Source: JAXHUH01 sp034211175
GTDB taxonomy: Bacteria; Actinomycetota; Acidimicrobiia; Acidimicrobiales; CAIXPF01
NCBI GenBank assembly: GCA_034211175.1
Contig: JAXHUH010000040.1
Location: forward strand, 1 to 45,027
Length of the DNA: 45,027 nt
Direction of reading: 5' to 3'
Shown: positions 35,546-43,840 of the stretch, in pieces
Layout of the letters: each line of letters starts with the position of its first letter
How positions within the stretch are numbered: position 1 is the stretch's first letter
Position numbers and translations under genes: made by a program
Notes under the pieces: generated by a model
The model's input: only the letters and a program-made list of their open reading frames with translations
Database searches by the model: none
What the model was told of the DNA's origin: nothing

Positions 35546-35588
35546 CGCTCGGACGGGTGCTGACGAGCCCGTCCGCCCGAGTGCTCCT

Positions 35589-35617
35589 GCGCAGCGTGCC
35601 CCCGTGGCACGCTGCGC
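35589..35617 (+). terminator. Terminator hairpin after sufB
   Basis: GCGCAGCGTGCC (35589-35600) pairs perfectly over 12 bp with GGCACGCTGCGC (35606-35617), with a CCCGT loop. No U-tract. Confidence 0.65.
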
Positions 35618-35706
35618 TCGCGTCCCGGCGCCCTGCCCCGTTCGTGGTCTGGCCGAGTGGGGCGAACCGCGGTCAACAGGGCGGTTGCGGTTGGCACAAT
35701 CGACGT

Positions 35707-36057
35707 ATGCCGATGCGTCAGGACTGCAAGTACTTCGAGAGTCGTACGTACCCGACGGGCGACACCGTGCGGAAGTGCGATCTGGACCTGGCGCCGGAGG
35801 CGCCGTGGCGGTGCCCGGCCGACTGCCCGCGCTACGAGCGGCGCCTGGCCGACGTGAACTGGAGCCACGGCAGCCTGATCACCCCGCCGACGCCGGACGA
35901 GCCGGCGAACCTCGACGAGGCGGACATCGGTCGGCTGCTCGACGAGGCCGAGGACGTGATCAACGAGGCCGGCCCCCGGATCCTGGCCGAGATCGACGCC
36001 GAGCGCCGCAACCAGCCGTTCTGGAAGCGCCTGTTCAAGCGGGGCCGCACGTCCTGA
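35707..36057 (+). CDS. Four-cysteine small protein of the suf locus
   Basis: Protein of 116 residues. The first 45 residues hold Cys7, Cys24, Cys36 and Cys40 (C-x16-C-x11-C-x3-C, with segments DCKYFESRTYPTGD and RCPADCPRYERR), a plausible site for zinc or an Fe-S cluster. The rest is acidic and helical (EADIGRLLDEAEDVINEAG) and ends in a basic, aromatic tail (FWKRLFKRGRTS). It lies between sufB and sufD, in the same orientation. A CACAAT box ends 6 nt before the ATG, so it may be a leaderless gene of its own. I recall similar small proteins only as conserved hypotheticals in related actinobacteria. A role in Fe-S assembly is inferred from position and cysteines. Confidence 0.75.
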   Translation: MPMRQDCKYFESRTYPTGDTVRKCDLDLAPEAPWRCPADCPRYERRLADVNWSHGSLITPPTPDEPANLDEADIGRLLDEAEDVINEAGPRILAEIDAERRNQPFWKRLFKRGRTS

Positions 36058-36135
36058 CGTGATCCCGGGGACCGGTCCCGCCCGGCGTCGCACCATCGGC
36101 ATGACGCACGCCGCGGCCGGGGATCCGGGCGGTGA

Positions 36136-36161
36136 ATTTCGACTATCATCGTAGGAGAAAT
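36136..36161 (+). promoter_or_regulatory. Suf operator 2 and sufD promoter
   Basis: A 26-bp dyad, ATTTC-n2-CTA-n2-AT-n2-TAG-n2-GAAAT, with 9 of 13 pairs. It overlaps the aligned -10 position (GACTAT) and shares TAGGAGAAAT with operator 1. The sufD start follows 31 nt later. Confidence 0.7.
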
Positions 36162-36192
36162 CCACCGTTCGCCATCCCCGAGGTCCCCTTCG

Positions 36193-37467
36193 GTGTCCAC
36201 GTTCCCTCTCGAGGCCGCCGTCGCCGCGGAGGCGCCCGACTGGCTGCACCGCCGCCGGGTCGAGGCCGCCGAGCGCTTCGCGGCCACCGCACTTCCCACC
36301 ACCGACGACGAGGTCTGGCGCTACAGCCGCATCGCTGACCTCGACCTCGGCCGGTACCGGGCCGTCACCGACACGCCGGGCGAGGTGCCCGCCGCGGCGA
36401 CGGCGCTGGCCGATCGCCTGGGCGGGCTCGCCGGGCTGATCGTCGTCGTCGACGGCCACGTCGTCCGGGCCGAGCTGCGCCCCGAGCTCGAGAACAAGGG
36501 CGTGCGCTTCGGCCGCATGACCGAGCTCGACACCGACGGCTCCGCGTTCGGCGCCGTGCTCGGCGAGGCCCCCGACGCCTTCGGCGAGCTGGCCATCGCG
36601 CTGAGCGCCGACCCGGTCCTGCTCGACGTGCCCGACGGTGTCGTCGTCGACGAGCCGTTCGGCATCGTGCAGTTCACCGCCACCGCCGGCGGCGCCAGCT
36701 CCCCCCGCCTGGTCGTACGGGCCGGCGCGGCCTCCGAGGTCAACCTCGTCGAGGCCCAGGCCTCCGAGGGGGTCGATGCGCTCGTCCTGCCCGTCGTCGA
36801 GCTGTCGGTCGGTCGCGACGCCCGCGTCGGCTACGTGAACCACCAGAACCTCGGCCGTGAGGTGTGGCAGATCGGCGAGCAGGCGTCCTCGGTCGGCCAG
36901 CAGGCCCACCTGGTCGCCTCGGTCGCCGCGTTCGGCGGGGCGTACGCCCGGGTCCGGGCGGACTGCCGCCTCGACGGGCGCGGCGCGACCGCCGACCTGC
37001 TGTCGATCTACTACGGCGACGAGGACCAGACCCTCGACTTCCGCACCTTCCAGGACCACGTCGCGCCCGACTGCACCAGCGACCTGCTGTTCAAGGGTGT
37101 CGTCGACGACCGCTCCCGGTCGGTCTACTCGGGCCTCATCAAGGTCCGGCCCGGCGCCCGGGGCACCAACGCGTTCCAGACCAACCGGAACGTGAAGCTG
37201 TCGGCCGAGGCGTGGGCGGAGTCGGTGCCGAACCTCGAGATCGAGAACAACGACGTGCGGTGCAGCCACGCGTCGACGGTCGGGCCGATCGACGCCGACC
37301 AGCGCTTCTACCTCGAGAGCCGGGGCGTGCCGACCGACGTCGCCGAGCGGCTCGTCGTGTCCGGCTTCCTCGACGAGGTCGTCGAGCGCCTGCCGGTCGA
37401 GGCCGCGAAGGCGCTGGTGCGCAACCGCATCGAGGAGACGCTCGACGCGGCCGAGGGCCTGGCGTGA
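36193..37467 (+). CDS. sufD: Fe-S cluster assembly protein SufD
   Basis: Protein of 424 residues, the SufB-related scaffold subunit. The N-terminal region WRYSRIADLDL is the family's helical start; the beta-helix core follows, and the C-terminal block TNAFQTNRNVKLS, NLEIENNDVRCSHASTVGPID, RFYLESRGVPTDVAERLVVSGFL is diagnostic. The His in CSHAS corresponds to the conserved SufD histidine implicated in iron entry or cluster assembly. The GTG at 36193 is preceded by a weak GAGG. The stop overlaps the start of the Rieske gene (GTGA), so sufD, the ferredoxin and sufC form one translationally coupled unit. Confidence 0.94.
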   Translation: MSTFPLEAAVAAEAPDWLHRRRVEAAERFAATALPTTDDEVWRYSRIADLDLGRYRAVTDTPGEVPAAATALADRLGGLAGLIVVVDGHVVRAELRPELENKGVRFGRMTELDTDGSAFGAVLGEAPDAFGELAIALSADPVLLDVPDGVVVDEPFGIVQFTATAGGASSPRLVVRAGAASEVNLVEAQASEGVDALVLPVVELSVGRDARVGYVNHQNLGREVWQIGEQASSVGQQAHLVASVAAFGGAYARVRADCRLDGRGATADLLSIYYGDEDQTLDFRTFQDHVAPDCTSDLLFKGVVDDRSRSVYSGLIKVRPGARGTNAFQTNRNVKLSAEAWAESVPNLEIENNDVRCSHASTVGPIDADQRFYLESRGVPTDVAERLVVSGFLDEVVERLPVEAAKALVRNRIEETLDAAEGLA

Positions 37468-37793
37468 GCGTCCGGGTCTGCGCGCTGGCCGACATCGAGC
37501 CCAACTCCGCCCGCCGCTTCGAGGTCGAGGGCCGCAAGCTCGCCGTGGTCCGCCTCGGTGACGACGTGTACGCCATCGACGACACCTGCTCCCATGCGGA
37601 TGTGTCCCTGTCGGAGGGTGAGGTGCTCGAGACCGAGCGCGAGCTCGAGTGCTGGAAGCACGGCAGCACCTTCGACCTGACGACGGGTGAACCCACCTGC
37701 CTCCCGGCCACCCAGCCCGTGGCCGTCTACGACGTGACCGTGATCGACGACGATGTGGTGGTGCGCTTCGATGGCGAAGCTCGAGATACGTGA
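37464..37793 (+). CDS. Rieske [2Fe-2S] ferredoxin of the suf operon
   Basis: Protein of 109 residues with a Rieske fold. The cluster ligands are CSH in DDTCSHADVSL and CWKH in LECWKHGSTFDL (C-x-H ... C-x2-H), as in NirD- and BphF-type soluble Rieske proteins. It starts by overlapping the sufD stop and its 3' end overlaps the sufC start by 23 nt. A Rieske gene in this position is common in actinobacterial suf operons; it could deliver electrons during cluster assembly, but this has not been shown for this protein. Confidence 0.92.
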   Translation: MSVRVCALADIEPNSARRFEVEGRKLAVVRLGDDVYAIDDTCSHADVSLSEGEVLETERELECWKHGSTFDLTTGEPTCLPATQPVAVYDVTVIDDDVVVRFDGEARDT

Positions 37794-38514
37794 CCTGCGA
37801 GCCGCGGTCGACGGCAAGGAGATCCTGCGCGGGGTCGACCTGACCGTCTCCAGCGGCGAGGTCCACGCGGTGATGGGCCCGAACGGCTCGGGCAAGTCGA
37901 CCCTGGCCCACGTCCTCATGGGACGGCCCGGCTACGAGGTGCTCGGCGGCTCGGTGACCCTCGACGGTACCGACCTGCTGGCCCTGGCACCGTGGCAACG
38001 GGCCCACGCCGGCCTGTTCCTCGCGCCCCAGTACCCGACCGAGGTGCCCGGTGTGCGCCTCGGCGACGTGCTGACCGAGGCCCTGCGCGCCTCCGGGCGC
38101 GACACGGCCGGCGTGGCCGCGTCACTGGAGGCCGAGGCCGGACGGGTCGGGCTGGCCGAGCGCCTGCTCGACCGGCCGCTCAACGTCGACCTCTCCGGCG
38201 GCGAGAAGAAGCGCACCGAGACCGTGCAGCTCGGCGTGCTGCGCCCGGCCATCGCGGTGCTCGACGAGATCGACTCCGGACTCGACATCGACGCGCTGCG
38301 CGACGTGTCCGAGCGCGTCGAGCAGGCGACGGAGGAGGACGGCCTCGGCGTCCTCGCCATCACCCACTACGACCGCCTGTTGAGCGTGCTGCGGGCCGAC
38401 GTCGTCCACGTCCTCGCCCGGGGCCGGGTCGTCGCCACCGGCGGGCCGGAGCTGGCCGCCGAGGTCGAGCAGGCCGGCTACGCGAGCTTCGTCGGCGACG
38501 AGGCGACGGCCTAG
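37771..38514 (+). CDS. sufC: Fe-S assembly ATPase SufC, copy 1
   Basis: Protein of 247 residues with Walker A GPNGSGKST, Q-loop LAPQYP, signature DLSGGEKKRTE and Walker B AVLDEIDSGLDIDAL, all typical of SufC, the ATPase that drives conformational change in SufBCD. The ATG at 37771 lies within the Rieske gene's end. Its Q-loop region (FLAPQYPTEVPGVRLGDVL) is more divergent than the usual FLAFQYP-x-x-IPGVS, which the second copy at 43.8-44.6 kb keeps. The gap after it (38515-38690) contains no gene. Confidence 0.93.
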   Translation: MAKLEIRDLRAAVDGKEILRGVDLTVSSGEVHAVMGPNGSGKSTLAHVLMGRPGYEVLGGSVTLDGTDLLALAPWQRAHAGLFLAPQYPTEVPGVRLGDVLTEALRASGRDTAGVAASLEAEAGRVGLAERLLDRPLNVDLSGGEKKRTETVQLGVLRPAIAVLDEIDSGLDIDALRDVSERVEQATEEDGLGVLAITHYDRLLSVLRADVVHVLARGRVVATGGPELAAEVEQAGYASFVGDEATA

Positions 38515-38690
38515 ACCGGGACCGGGTCCTCCGAGCGAACCGGAGCCTGCTCGACCGGCCCCGGCGCTCACGGGCGCAGGTCGCGAGCGGGCGCTGCCCG
38601 GTCGGCTTGCCCGCCCGGTGCCGGGCCTGCTGGGCTCGGAGCCGATCACTCCCTGCGGGGTGGTCGTCCATCGGGGGAGAGGGGACCGCC

Positions 38691-39857
38691 GTGACCGATC
38701 AGCTGGCCGCTGTCGAGGGTGTCGTCGCACCGGGCTGGGAAGGGGTGCGGGACGCGTTCGAGGCGAACCTCGCCGAGCGCGGCGAGGTCGGGGCCCAGTG
38801 CTGCGTGTACCACCGGGGCGAGCCCGTCGTGGACCTGTGAGGCGGCCTCGTCGACCCCGAGGCCGGCACGCCGTACACGGCCGACACGCTCCAGCTGGTC
38901 TTCTCGACGACGAAGGGCATGGCCGCGACCTGCATCGGGATCTTGGTCGACCGTGGTCGCCTCGATCCCGAGCACCCGGTGGCGCAGTACTGGCCGGAGT
39001 TCGCGGCGGCCGGTAAGGGTGACATCACCGTCGGCCAGGCGCTGTCCCACCAGGGCGGGCTCCTCGCCGTCGACGCGCCGCTCACCTTCGACGACGCCGT
39101 CGCCGTCGAACCGGTGGTCCGGGCGATCGAGGCCCAGGCGCCGCTGTGGGAGCCAGGTACCGGCCACGGCTACCACGCGCTGACCTATGGCTGGATCGCC
39201 GGGGAGCTCGTCCGCCGGGTCGACGGGCGCACGCTCGGTCGGTTCCTCGCCGAGGAGGTCGCCGGGCCGCTCGGCCTGGAGATGTGGATCGGGCTCCCTG
39301 CCGAGCTCGAGGCCCGGGTGGCACCCCTGCGGAACTCGCCGCCGCCCCCGCCGGAGCTGGCCGCCGCCATGGCCGAGATGATGGGGCCGGGCACGCTGGC
39401 CTTCCGGTGCCTGACCCTCGACGGCGCCGTCGCCGGCGACACGGCGTCGATCTTCAACCGGCCCGACCTCCACGCCTCGGAGTGGCCGGCGGCCAACGGC
39501 ATCACGACGGCGCGCTCGCTCGCCCGCATGTACGCGGCGACCTTCGGTGAGGTCGTCGGCCTGCGTCTGTTCTCGGACGACCAGGTCGAGCGCTCCCGGG
39601 CCGAGCGCAGCCGCGGGCCCGACAAGGCGCTCGGCATCGAGTCGGCGTTCGGGCTCGGCTTCATGGTGCCCTCCGAGCTCGAACCGATGCTCGGGCCCGG
39701 CTCCTACGGCCACCCGGGCGCCGGGGGTTCGGTCGGCTTCGCCCATCCCGAGTCGGGCGTCGCGTTCGGCTACGTCATGAACCAGATGCAGCAGGGCCTC
39801 GCCGGTGACCCGCGGGCCCACGCACTCATCGCCGCCGTGGCCGACGCGGTCGGCTGA
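38691..39857 (+). pseudogene. Serine beta-lactamase-like hydrolase with in-frame TGA at codon 50
   Basis: The reading frame of 388 residues is intact apart from a TGA at 38838-38840. The context VVDL-stop-GGLVDPEAG corresponds to the family's usual VVDLWGG, so a TGG Trp codon has become TGA. The rest is a full class C beta-lactamase/family VIII esterase type protein: SxxK nucleophile motif FSTTKGMA, GHGYHALTYGW, and the HPGAGGSVGF block near the end. The GTG at 38691 has a purine-rich GGGGGAGAGGGGA upstream. No other lesion is visible, so the change is recent, a sequencing error, or read through. An internal restart at the ATG at 38919 would lose the nucleophile region. Confidence 0.75.
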
Positions 39858-39908
39858 GCACCGATCGAGCGGGCGCACGGCCCACTGATCGAGCTGGTCG
39901 GTCGAAGG

Positions 39909-39914
39909 TAACGT
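39909..39914 (+). promoter_or_regulatory. -10 box of leaderless promoter for the carbinolamine dehydratase
   Basis: TAACGT ends 7 nt before the ATG at 39922. It overlaps an in-frame upstream GTG at 39913, which argues against that codon as the start. Confidence 0.5.
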
Positions 39915-39921
39915 GCCGCGC

Positions 39922-40203
39922 ATGGCCACCAAGCTGACCGACGACGCTGTCCGCAGCGCGCTCGCCGAGATCGACGGCTGGGAGGTGGTCGACGAGAAGG
40001 TGCATCGGGAGCTGAAGTTCTCGAACTTCAGCGAGGCGTTCGGGTTCATGAGCCGGGTCGCCCTGATCGCCGAGAAGCTCGACCACCACCCCGAGTGGTT
40101 CAACGTCTGGGCGACGGTGCGCATCGACCTCACCACCCACTCGGTCGACGGGATCAGCGACCTCGACCTGGAGTTCGCCCGGAAGGTCAACGACCTCCTC
40201 TGA
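39922..40203 (+). CDS. Pterin-4a-carbinolamine dehydratase
   Basis: Protein of 93 residues, the full length of the PCD/DCoH family. The active-site block EKLDHHPEWFNVW followed by THSVDGISDLDLEFA is diagnostic, with the catalytic His pair in DHHP and the later His in THS. It dehydrates 4a-hydroxytetrahydropterin to regenerate the pterin cofactor of aromatic amino acid hydroxylases; no hydroxylase is adjacent, so another pterin role, such as in molybdenum cofactor metabolism, is open. Confidence 0.93.
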   Translation: MATKLTDDAVRSALAEIDGWEVVDEKVHRELKFSNFSEAFGFMSRVALIAEKLDHHPEWFNVWATVRIDLTTHSVDGISDLDLEFARKVNDLL

Positions 40204-40253
40204 TCCACCCGCTCGGGCGGGAACCGGGGGCCGGTGGGGTTCGTCCCAGGTGC

Positions 40254-41996
40254 ATGACGCGGCGACGGACAGGACTGGTCGGGATCCTCGTGGGGGTGGC
40301 CCTCGTCGGTGGGGCGTGCTCCGGCGGTGAGGAGCAGGCCGGGCCCACCACCTCGGCCACGGTCGACGGCGCGACCGGCGACCGGGACACCACCACGACC
40401 ACCCGCCCGGGGATCGACCCGGAGCGCTACGTCCTCGACTACGAGGAAGGGGCGGACGAGGACAGCGGCGCGATGGCGCCGTCGCTCGCCGCTCCCGCCG
40501 ACCTGTCCGCCGGCGTCGACGAGGGTGGTGGCGCCGAGCCCCGTGACCTCGTGCCCGAGCCGCCGATCATCACGCCGCCCACGACCGAGCCCGGCGTGCT
40601 CGACGACAACACGTTCGAGGGCTCCGAGCCGGCGCCGTTCATCGACACCGCCGCCGACCCGCGCTCCACGTTCGGGCTCGACGTCGACACCGGCTCGTGG
40701 AACGTCGGGCAGACCTTACTCAGCGAGGGCTACCGGCCCGAGCCCGATTCGGTGCGAGTCGAGGAGTACGTCAACGCCCAGGACTACGACTACCCCGAGG
40801 TCACCGACGGCGACCTCGCCGTCCACGTCGACCACGGCCCGGCCCCGTTCGCGCCGGACGGGACGCAGCTGGTGCGGGTCGGCGTGTCGTCGCGGCAGGT
40901 CGACGCGGCGGCCCGGCCCGACGCCAACCTCACCTTCGTCGTCGACACGTCGGGCTCGATGGACATCCGCGAGCGCCTCGGGCTCGTCCGGGCGTCGCTC
41001 GCCGTGCTGGCCCGCGACCTGCGCCCGACCGACAGCGTCGGTGTCGTCATCTACGGCTCCGAGGCCGGGGTCCTGCTCGAGCCGACCCCGGTGGGGGAGG
41101 GGGCCACCGAGCTCCTCGCCGCCATCGACGAGCTCGTCCCCGGCGGGTCGACGAACATGGAGGCCGGTCTGCGCACCGGCTACCGCCTCGCTCGCGACGC
41201 GTACGTCGAGGGCGAGGTCAACACGGTCGTGCTCGCCTCCGACGGCGTCGCCAACGTCGGCGACACCGGGCCCGGTTCGCTGGCCGAGATGATCCGCGAG
41301 GAGGGCCGTGACGGCGTCAACCTCGTGACCGTCGGCTTCGGCATGGGCAACTACAACGACGAGCTCATGGAGCAGCTCGCCGACCGGGGCGACGGCTTCT
41401 ACGCCTACGTCGACACGTTCGCCGAGGCCGAGCGCCTGTTCTCGACCGAGCTGACCTCGACCCTCGTGGTCGTGGCATCGGACGCGAAGATCCAGGTCGC
41501 CTGGGACCCGGAGGTCGTCTCCGGCTACCGGCTCCTCGGCTACGAGAACCGGGCGGTCGCCGACGACGCGTTCCGCGACGACACGGTCGACGCCGGTGAG
41601 GTCGGCGCCGGCCACACCGTGACCGCGCTCTACGAGGTCCGGCCGGCCGATGCGACGGTGGTCGCTACCCCCGACGAGGGCGGTGCGGGCGTGGTCGCCG
41701 GCACGGTGGCCCTGCGCTACGAGTCGACCGCCTCGGGTGAGGTCGTCGAGACGTCGACGCCGATCGCGCTCGGTGGTGCACCCCGCGACGGGTTCGGCCT
41801 GGCCGGCGCCACCGCGGCCTACGCCGAGGTGCTGCGCGACCACCCGGTCGTCGCCGAACGGGGCGTCACGCTCGAGGCGGTGGCCGCCCTGGTCGACGAG
41901 CTCGTTGCCGCCGGTGAGCCGGGTGCCGAGGTGCTGGCCGAGACCGTGGACCGGGCGCTGCGGGCGACCCCGCCCGTGGCTCCCGTCGAGGACTGA
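40254..41996 (+). CDS. VWA-domain lipoprotein (YfbK-like)
   Basis: Protein of 580 residues. A basic start (MTRRRTG) and hydrophobic stretch end at a Cys in LVGGACSGG, a lipobox-like site, followed by a Thr-rich linker. Residues about 140-180 (FGLDVDTGSWNVGQTLLSEG, SVRVEEYVNAQDYDYPE) are the N-terminal block of the YfbK/DUF3520-associated family. The von Willebrand A domain (about 220-400) keeps the MIDAS motif DTSGSM and a later Thr and Asp (GGSTNMEAG, LASDGVANVG). The C-terminal beta-rich region matches the rest of the family. It is likely to act at the cell surface in metal-dependent adhesion or complex formation. Confidence 0.9.
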   Translation: MTRRRTGLVGILVGVALVGGACSGGEEQAGPTTSATVDGATGDRDTTTTTRPGIDPERYVLDYEEGADEDSGAMAPSLAAPADLSAGVDEGGGAEPRDLVPEPPIITPPTTEPGVLDDNTFEGSEPAPFIDTAADPRSTFGLDVDTGSWNVGQTLLSEGYRPEPDSVRVEEYVNAQDYDYPEVTDGDLAVHVDHGPAPFAPDGTQLVRVGVSSRQVDAAARPDANLTFVVDTSGSMDIRERLGLVRASLAVLARDLRPTDSVGVVIYGSEAGVLLEPTPVGEGATELLAAIDELVPGGSTNMEAGLRTGYRLARDAYVEGEVNTVVLASDGVANVGDTGPGSLAEMIREEGRDGVNLVTVGFGMGNYNDELMEQLADRGDGFYAYVDTFAEAERLFSTELTSTLVVVASDAKIQVAWDPEVVSGYRLLGYENRAVADDAFRDDTVDAGEVGAGHTVTALYEVRPADATVVATPDEGGAGVVAGTVALRYESTASGEVVETSTPIALGGAPRDGFGLAGATAAYAEVLRDHPVVAERGVTLEAVAALVDELVAAGEPGAEVLAETVDRALRATPPVAPVED

Positions 41997-42033
41997 ACCG
42001 CCGACGGGTTCCGCGGTCCCGGCGCCCCGCCGA

Positions 42034-42504
42034 TCAGTCGTCGGCGGTGGCTCCGTTCGCCAGCTCGTCGAGGGCCTGGGACAGGGTGTTCCAGGCCAGG
42101 GTGGCGCACTTGATGCGGGTCGGGAACTTCTGGACGCCCTGGAGGGCGGCGAGGTCGCCGAGCTCGCGGATGTTGACCTCGGCGTCCTGCTCGCCGTCCT
42201 CGGCCTCGATCGACATCATCGACTTGAACGACCGGGTCAGGTCGGCGACCTCGTCGAGCGAACGGCCCTGCACGGCGGCCGACATCATCGACGCCGACGA
42301 CTGGCTGATCGAGCAGCCCTGGCCGCTGAAGCGGATGTCCGACAGCACGCCGTCGTCGACCTGGACCGAGATCACGACCTCGTCGCCGCACAGCGGGTTG
42401 AAGCCCTTGCAGCTGTGCGCGGGCGGCTCCAGGTCCCCCTTGTGGCGGGGGTTCTTGTAGTGATCGAGGATGATCTCGCGGTAGAGGTCTTCCAGACCGG
42501 CCAT
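42034..42504 (-). CDS. sufU: Fe-S scaffold/sulfur acceptor SufU
   Basis: Protein of 156 residues in the IscU/NifU N-terminal family. The cluster- or zinc-ligand residues are Cys39 and Asp41 (NPLCGDE), Cys64 (GQGCSIS) and Cys133 (RIKCATLAW). The spacing between Cys64 and Cys133 includes the roughly 20-residue insertion that distinguishes SufU from IscU. SufU accepts sulfur from SufS in Gram-positive bacteria. It is the last gene of the minus-strand sufC-sufS-sufU set, 79 nt after sufS, with a GGAG before its ATG. Confidence 0.95.
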   Translation of the reverse strand: MAGLEDLYREIILDHYKNPRHKGDLEPPAHSCKGFNPLCGDEVVISVQVDDGVLSDIRFSGQGCSISQSSASMMSAAVQGRSLDEVADLTRSFKSMMSIEAEDGEQDAEVNIRELGDLAALQGVQKFPTRIKCATLAWNTLSQALDELANGATADD

Positions 42505-42583
42505 TCGTGCTCCGATCAGGGGCGGGGGGATGGGCTACGGGTGGGTGTCGGCGTGGGGTGGGTCGGCCCGCTCACGGGACGGC

Positions 42584-43840
42584 TCAGAAGGTGAAGATGT
42601 CGCCGACGTCGCCGAGCGCGTCGACGAGCACGTCCACGTCGTCGGTGTCGTTGTACACGTACAAGGAGGCGCGCACCGTGGCGCCCACGTCCAGTGCCCG
42701 CATCAGCGGCTTCGCGCAGTGGTGGCCGGCGCGGACGCACACGCCCCGCTGGTCGAGGAACTGGGACACGTCGTGGGGGTGGACGTCACGGAAGGCGAAC
42801 GACAGCACGCCGCCCCGCGACGCGGGCTCGGCCGGGCCGTGGACTCGGATGTCGTCGCCCCAGCGCTCGGACAGCTGGCGCAGGGCGTAGGCGGTCAACG
42901 AGATCTCGTGGGCCCGCACCGCGTCCATGCCGAGCGCGTCGAGGTAGCCGACGGCGGCGCCGAGGCCGACCGCCTCGGCGATGGCCGGGGTGCCGGCCTC
43001 GAACTTCCACGGCAGCTCGTTGGCGATGAAGCCCTCGGTCGTGACGTCGAGGATCATCTCGCCGCCCCCGAGGAACGGCGGCATGGCGTCGAGCAGCTCC
43101 TCGCGGCCGTAGAGCACACCGATGCCCGTCGGCCCGCACATCTTGTGGCCGCTGAACGCGAGGAAGTCGGCGCCGAGCTCGACGACGTCGGTCGGCAGGT
43201 GGGGCACGTGCTGGCAGGCGTCCACGAGGACGAGGGCCCCGGCGTCGTGGGCGGCGTCGGCCAGGCGGCGCACCGGGTTCAGCGTACCGAGCACGTTCGA
43301 CGCGGCGCTCACGGCCAGGAGCTTGGCCCCGTCGAGCAGTCGGTCGAGCTCGGACAGGTCGAGCTGGCCGTCGGGCGTGAGGTCGATCCAGCGCAGCTCG
43401 ATGCCCCGCTCGGCCGCGAGCATGTGCCAGGGCACGATGTTGGAGTGGTGCTCCATCCGGCTGACGACGACGGCGTCACCCTCACGGAGGTTCTGTGCGC
43501 CCCAGGAGCGGGCGACGAGGTTGATCGCCTCGGTCGCGTTGCGGGTGAAGACGACCTCGCGGTTGGACCGGGCGCCGATGAACCGGCGGATCGCCGTGCG
43601 TGCGTCCTCCATGGCCGTGGTCGCCTGGTCGGCGATGTGGTAGGCGCCGCGGTGGACGTTGGCGTTGATCGTCTCGTAGTACGCGTCCATGGCGTCGAGC
43701 ACGACCTGGGGCTTCTGCGACGTCGCCGCCGAGTCGAGGTAGGCGATGCGACAGCCGTGGACCGACCGGGCCAGGAGCGGGAAGTCCCGGCGGATGCGCT
43801 GGGCGTCGAGGCCGGCGGCGGGCGGGGCGTCGGTGCTCAC
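42584..43840 (-). CDS. sufS: Cysteine desulfurase SufS
   Basis: Protein of 418 residues, a class V PLP-dependent group II cysteine desulfurase. It removes sulfur from L-cysteine and passes it on as a persulfide. The PLP Lys is in SGHKMCGP at about residue 233, HHSN and DACQHVPH line the cofactor, and the catalytic Cys is in RAGHHCAKP at about 375, in the short RxGHHC loop typical of SufS. The GTG start overlaps the stop of sufC (GTGA), so translation is coupled. The open frame upstream belongs to the overlapping sufC region. Confidence 0.96.
   Translation of the reverse strand: MSTDAPPAAGLDAQRIRRDFPLLARSVHGCRIAYLDSAATSQKPQVVLDAMDAYYETINANVHRGAYHIADQATTAMEDARTAIRRFIGARSNREVVFTRNATEAINLVARSWGAQNLREGDAVVVSRMEHHSNIVPWHMLAAERGIELRWIDLTPDGQLDLSELDRLLDGAKLLAVSAASNVLGTLNPVRRLADAAHDAGALVLVDACQHVPHLPTDVVELGADFLAFSGHKMCGPTGIGVLYGREELLDAMPPFLGGGEMILDVTTEGFIANELPWKFEAGTPAIAEAVGLGAAVGYLDALGMDAVRAHEISLTAYALRQLSERWGDDIRVHGPAEPASRGGVLSFAFRDVHPHDVSQFLDQRGVCVRAGHHCAKPLMRALDVGATVRASLYVYNDTDDVDVLVDALGDVGDIFTF

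Noticed and set aside
38838..38881. Selenocysteine at the UGA of the serine hydrolase
   Set aside because: The position is a structural Trp in the family, there is no redox role, and the nearby hairpin loop (TCGACCC) lacks the required G-U.
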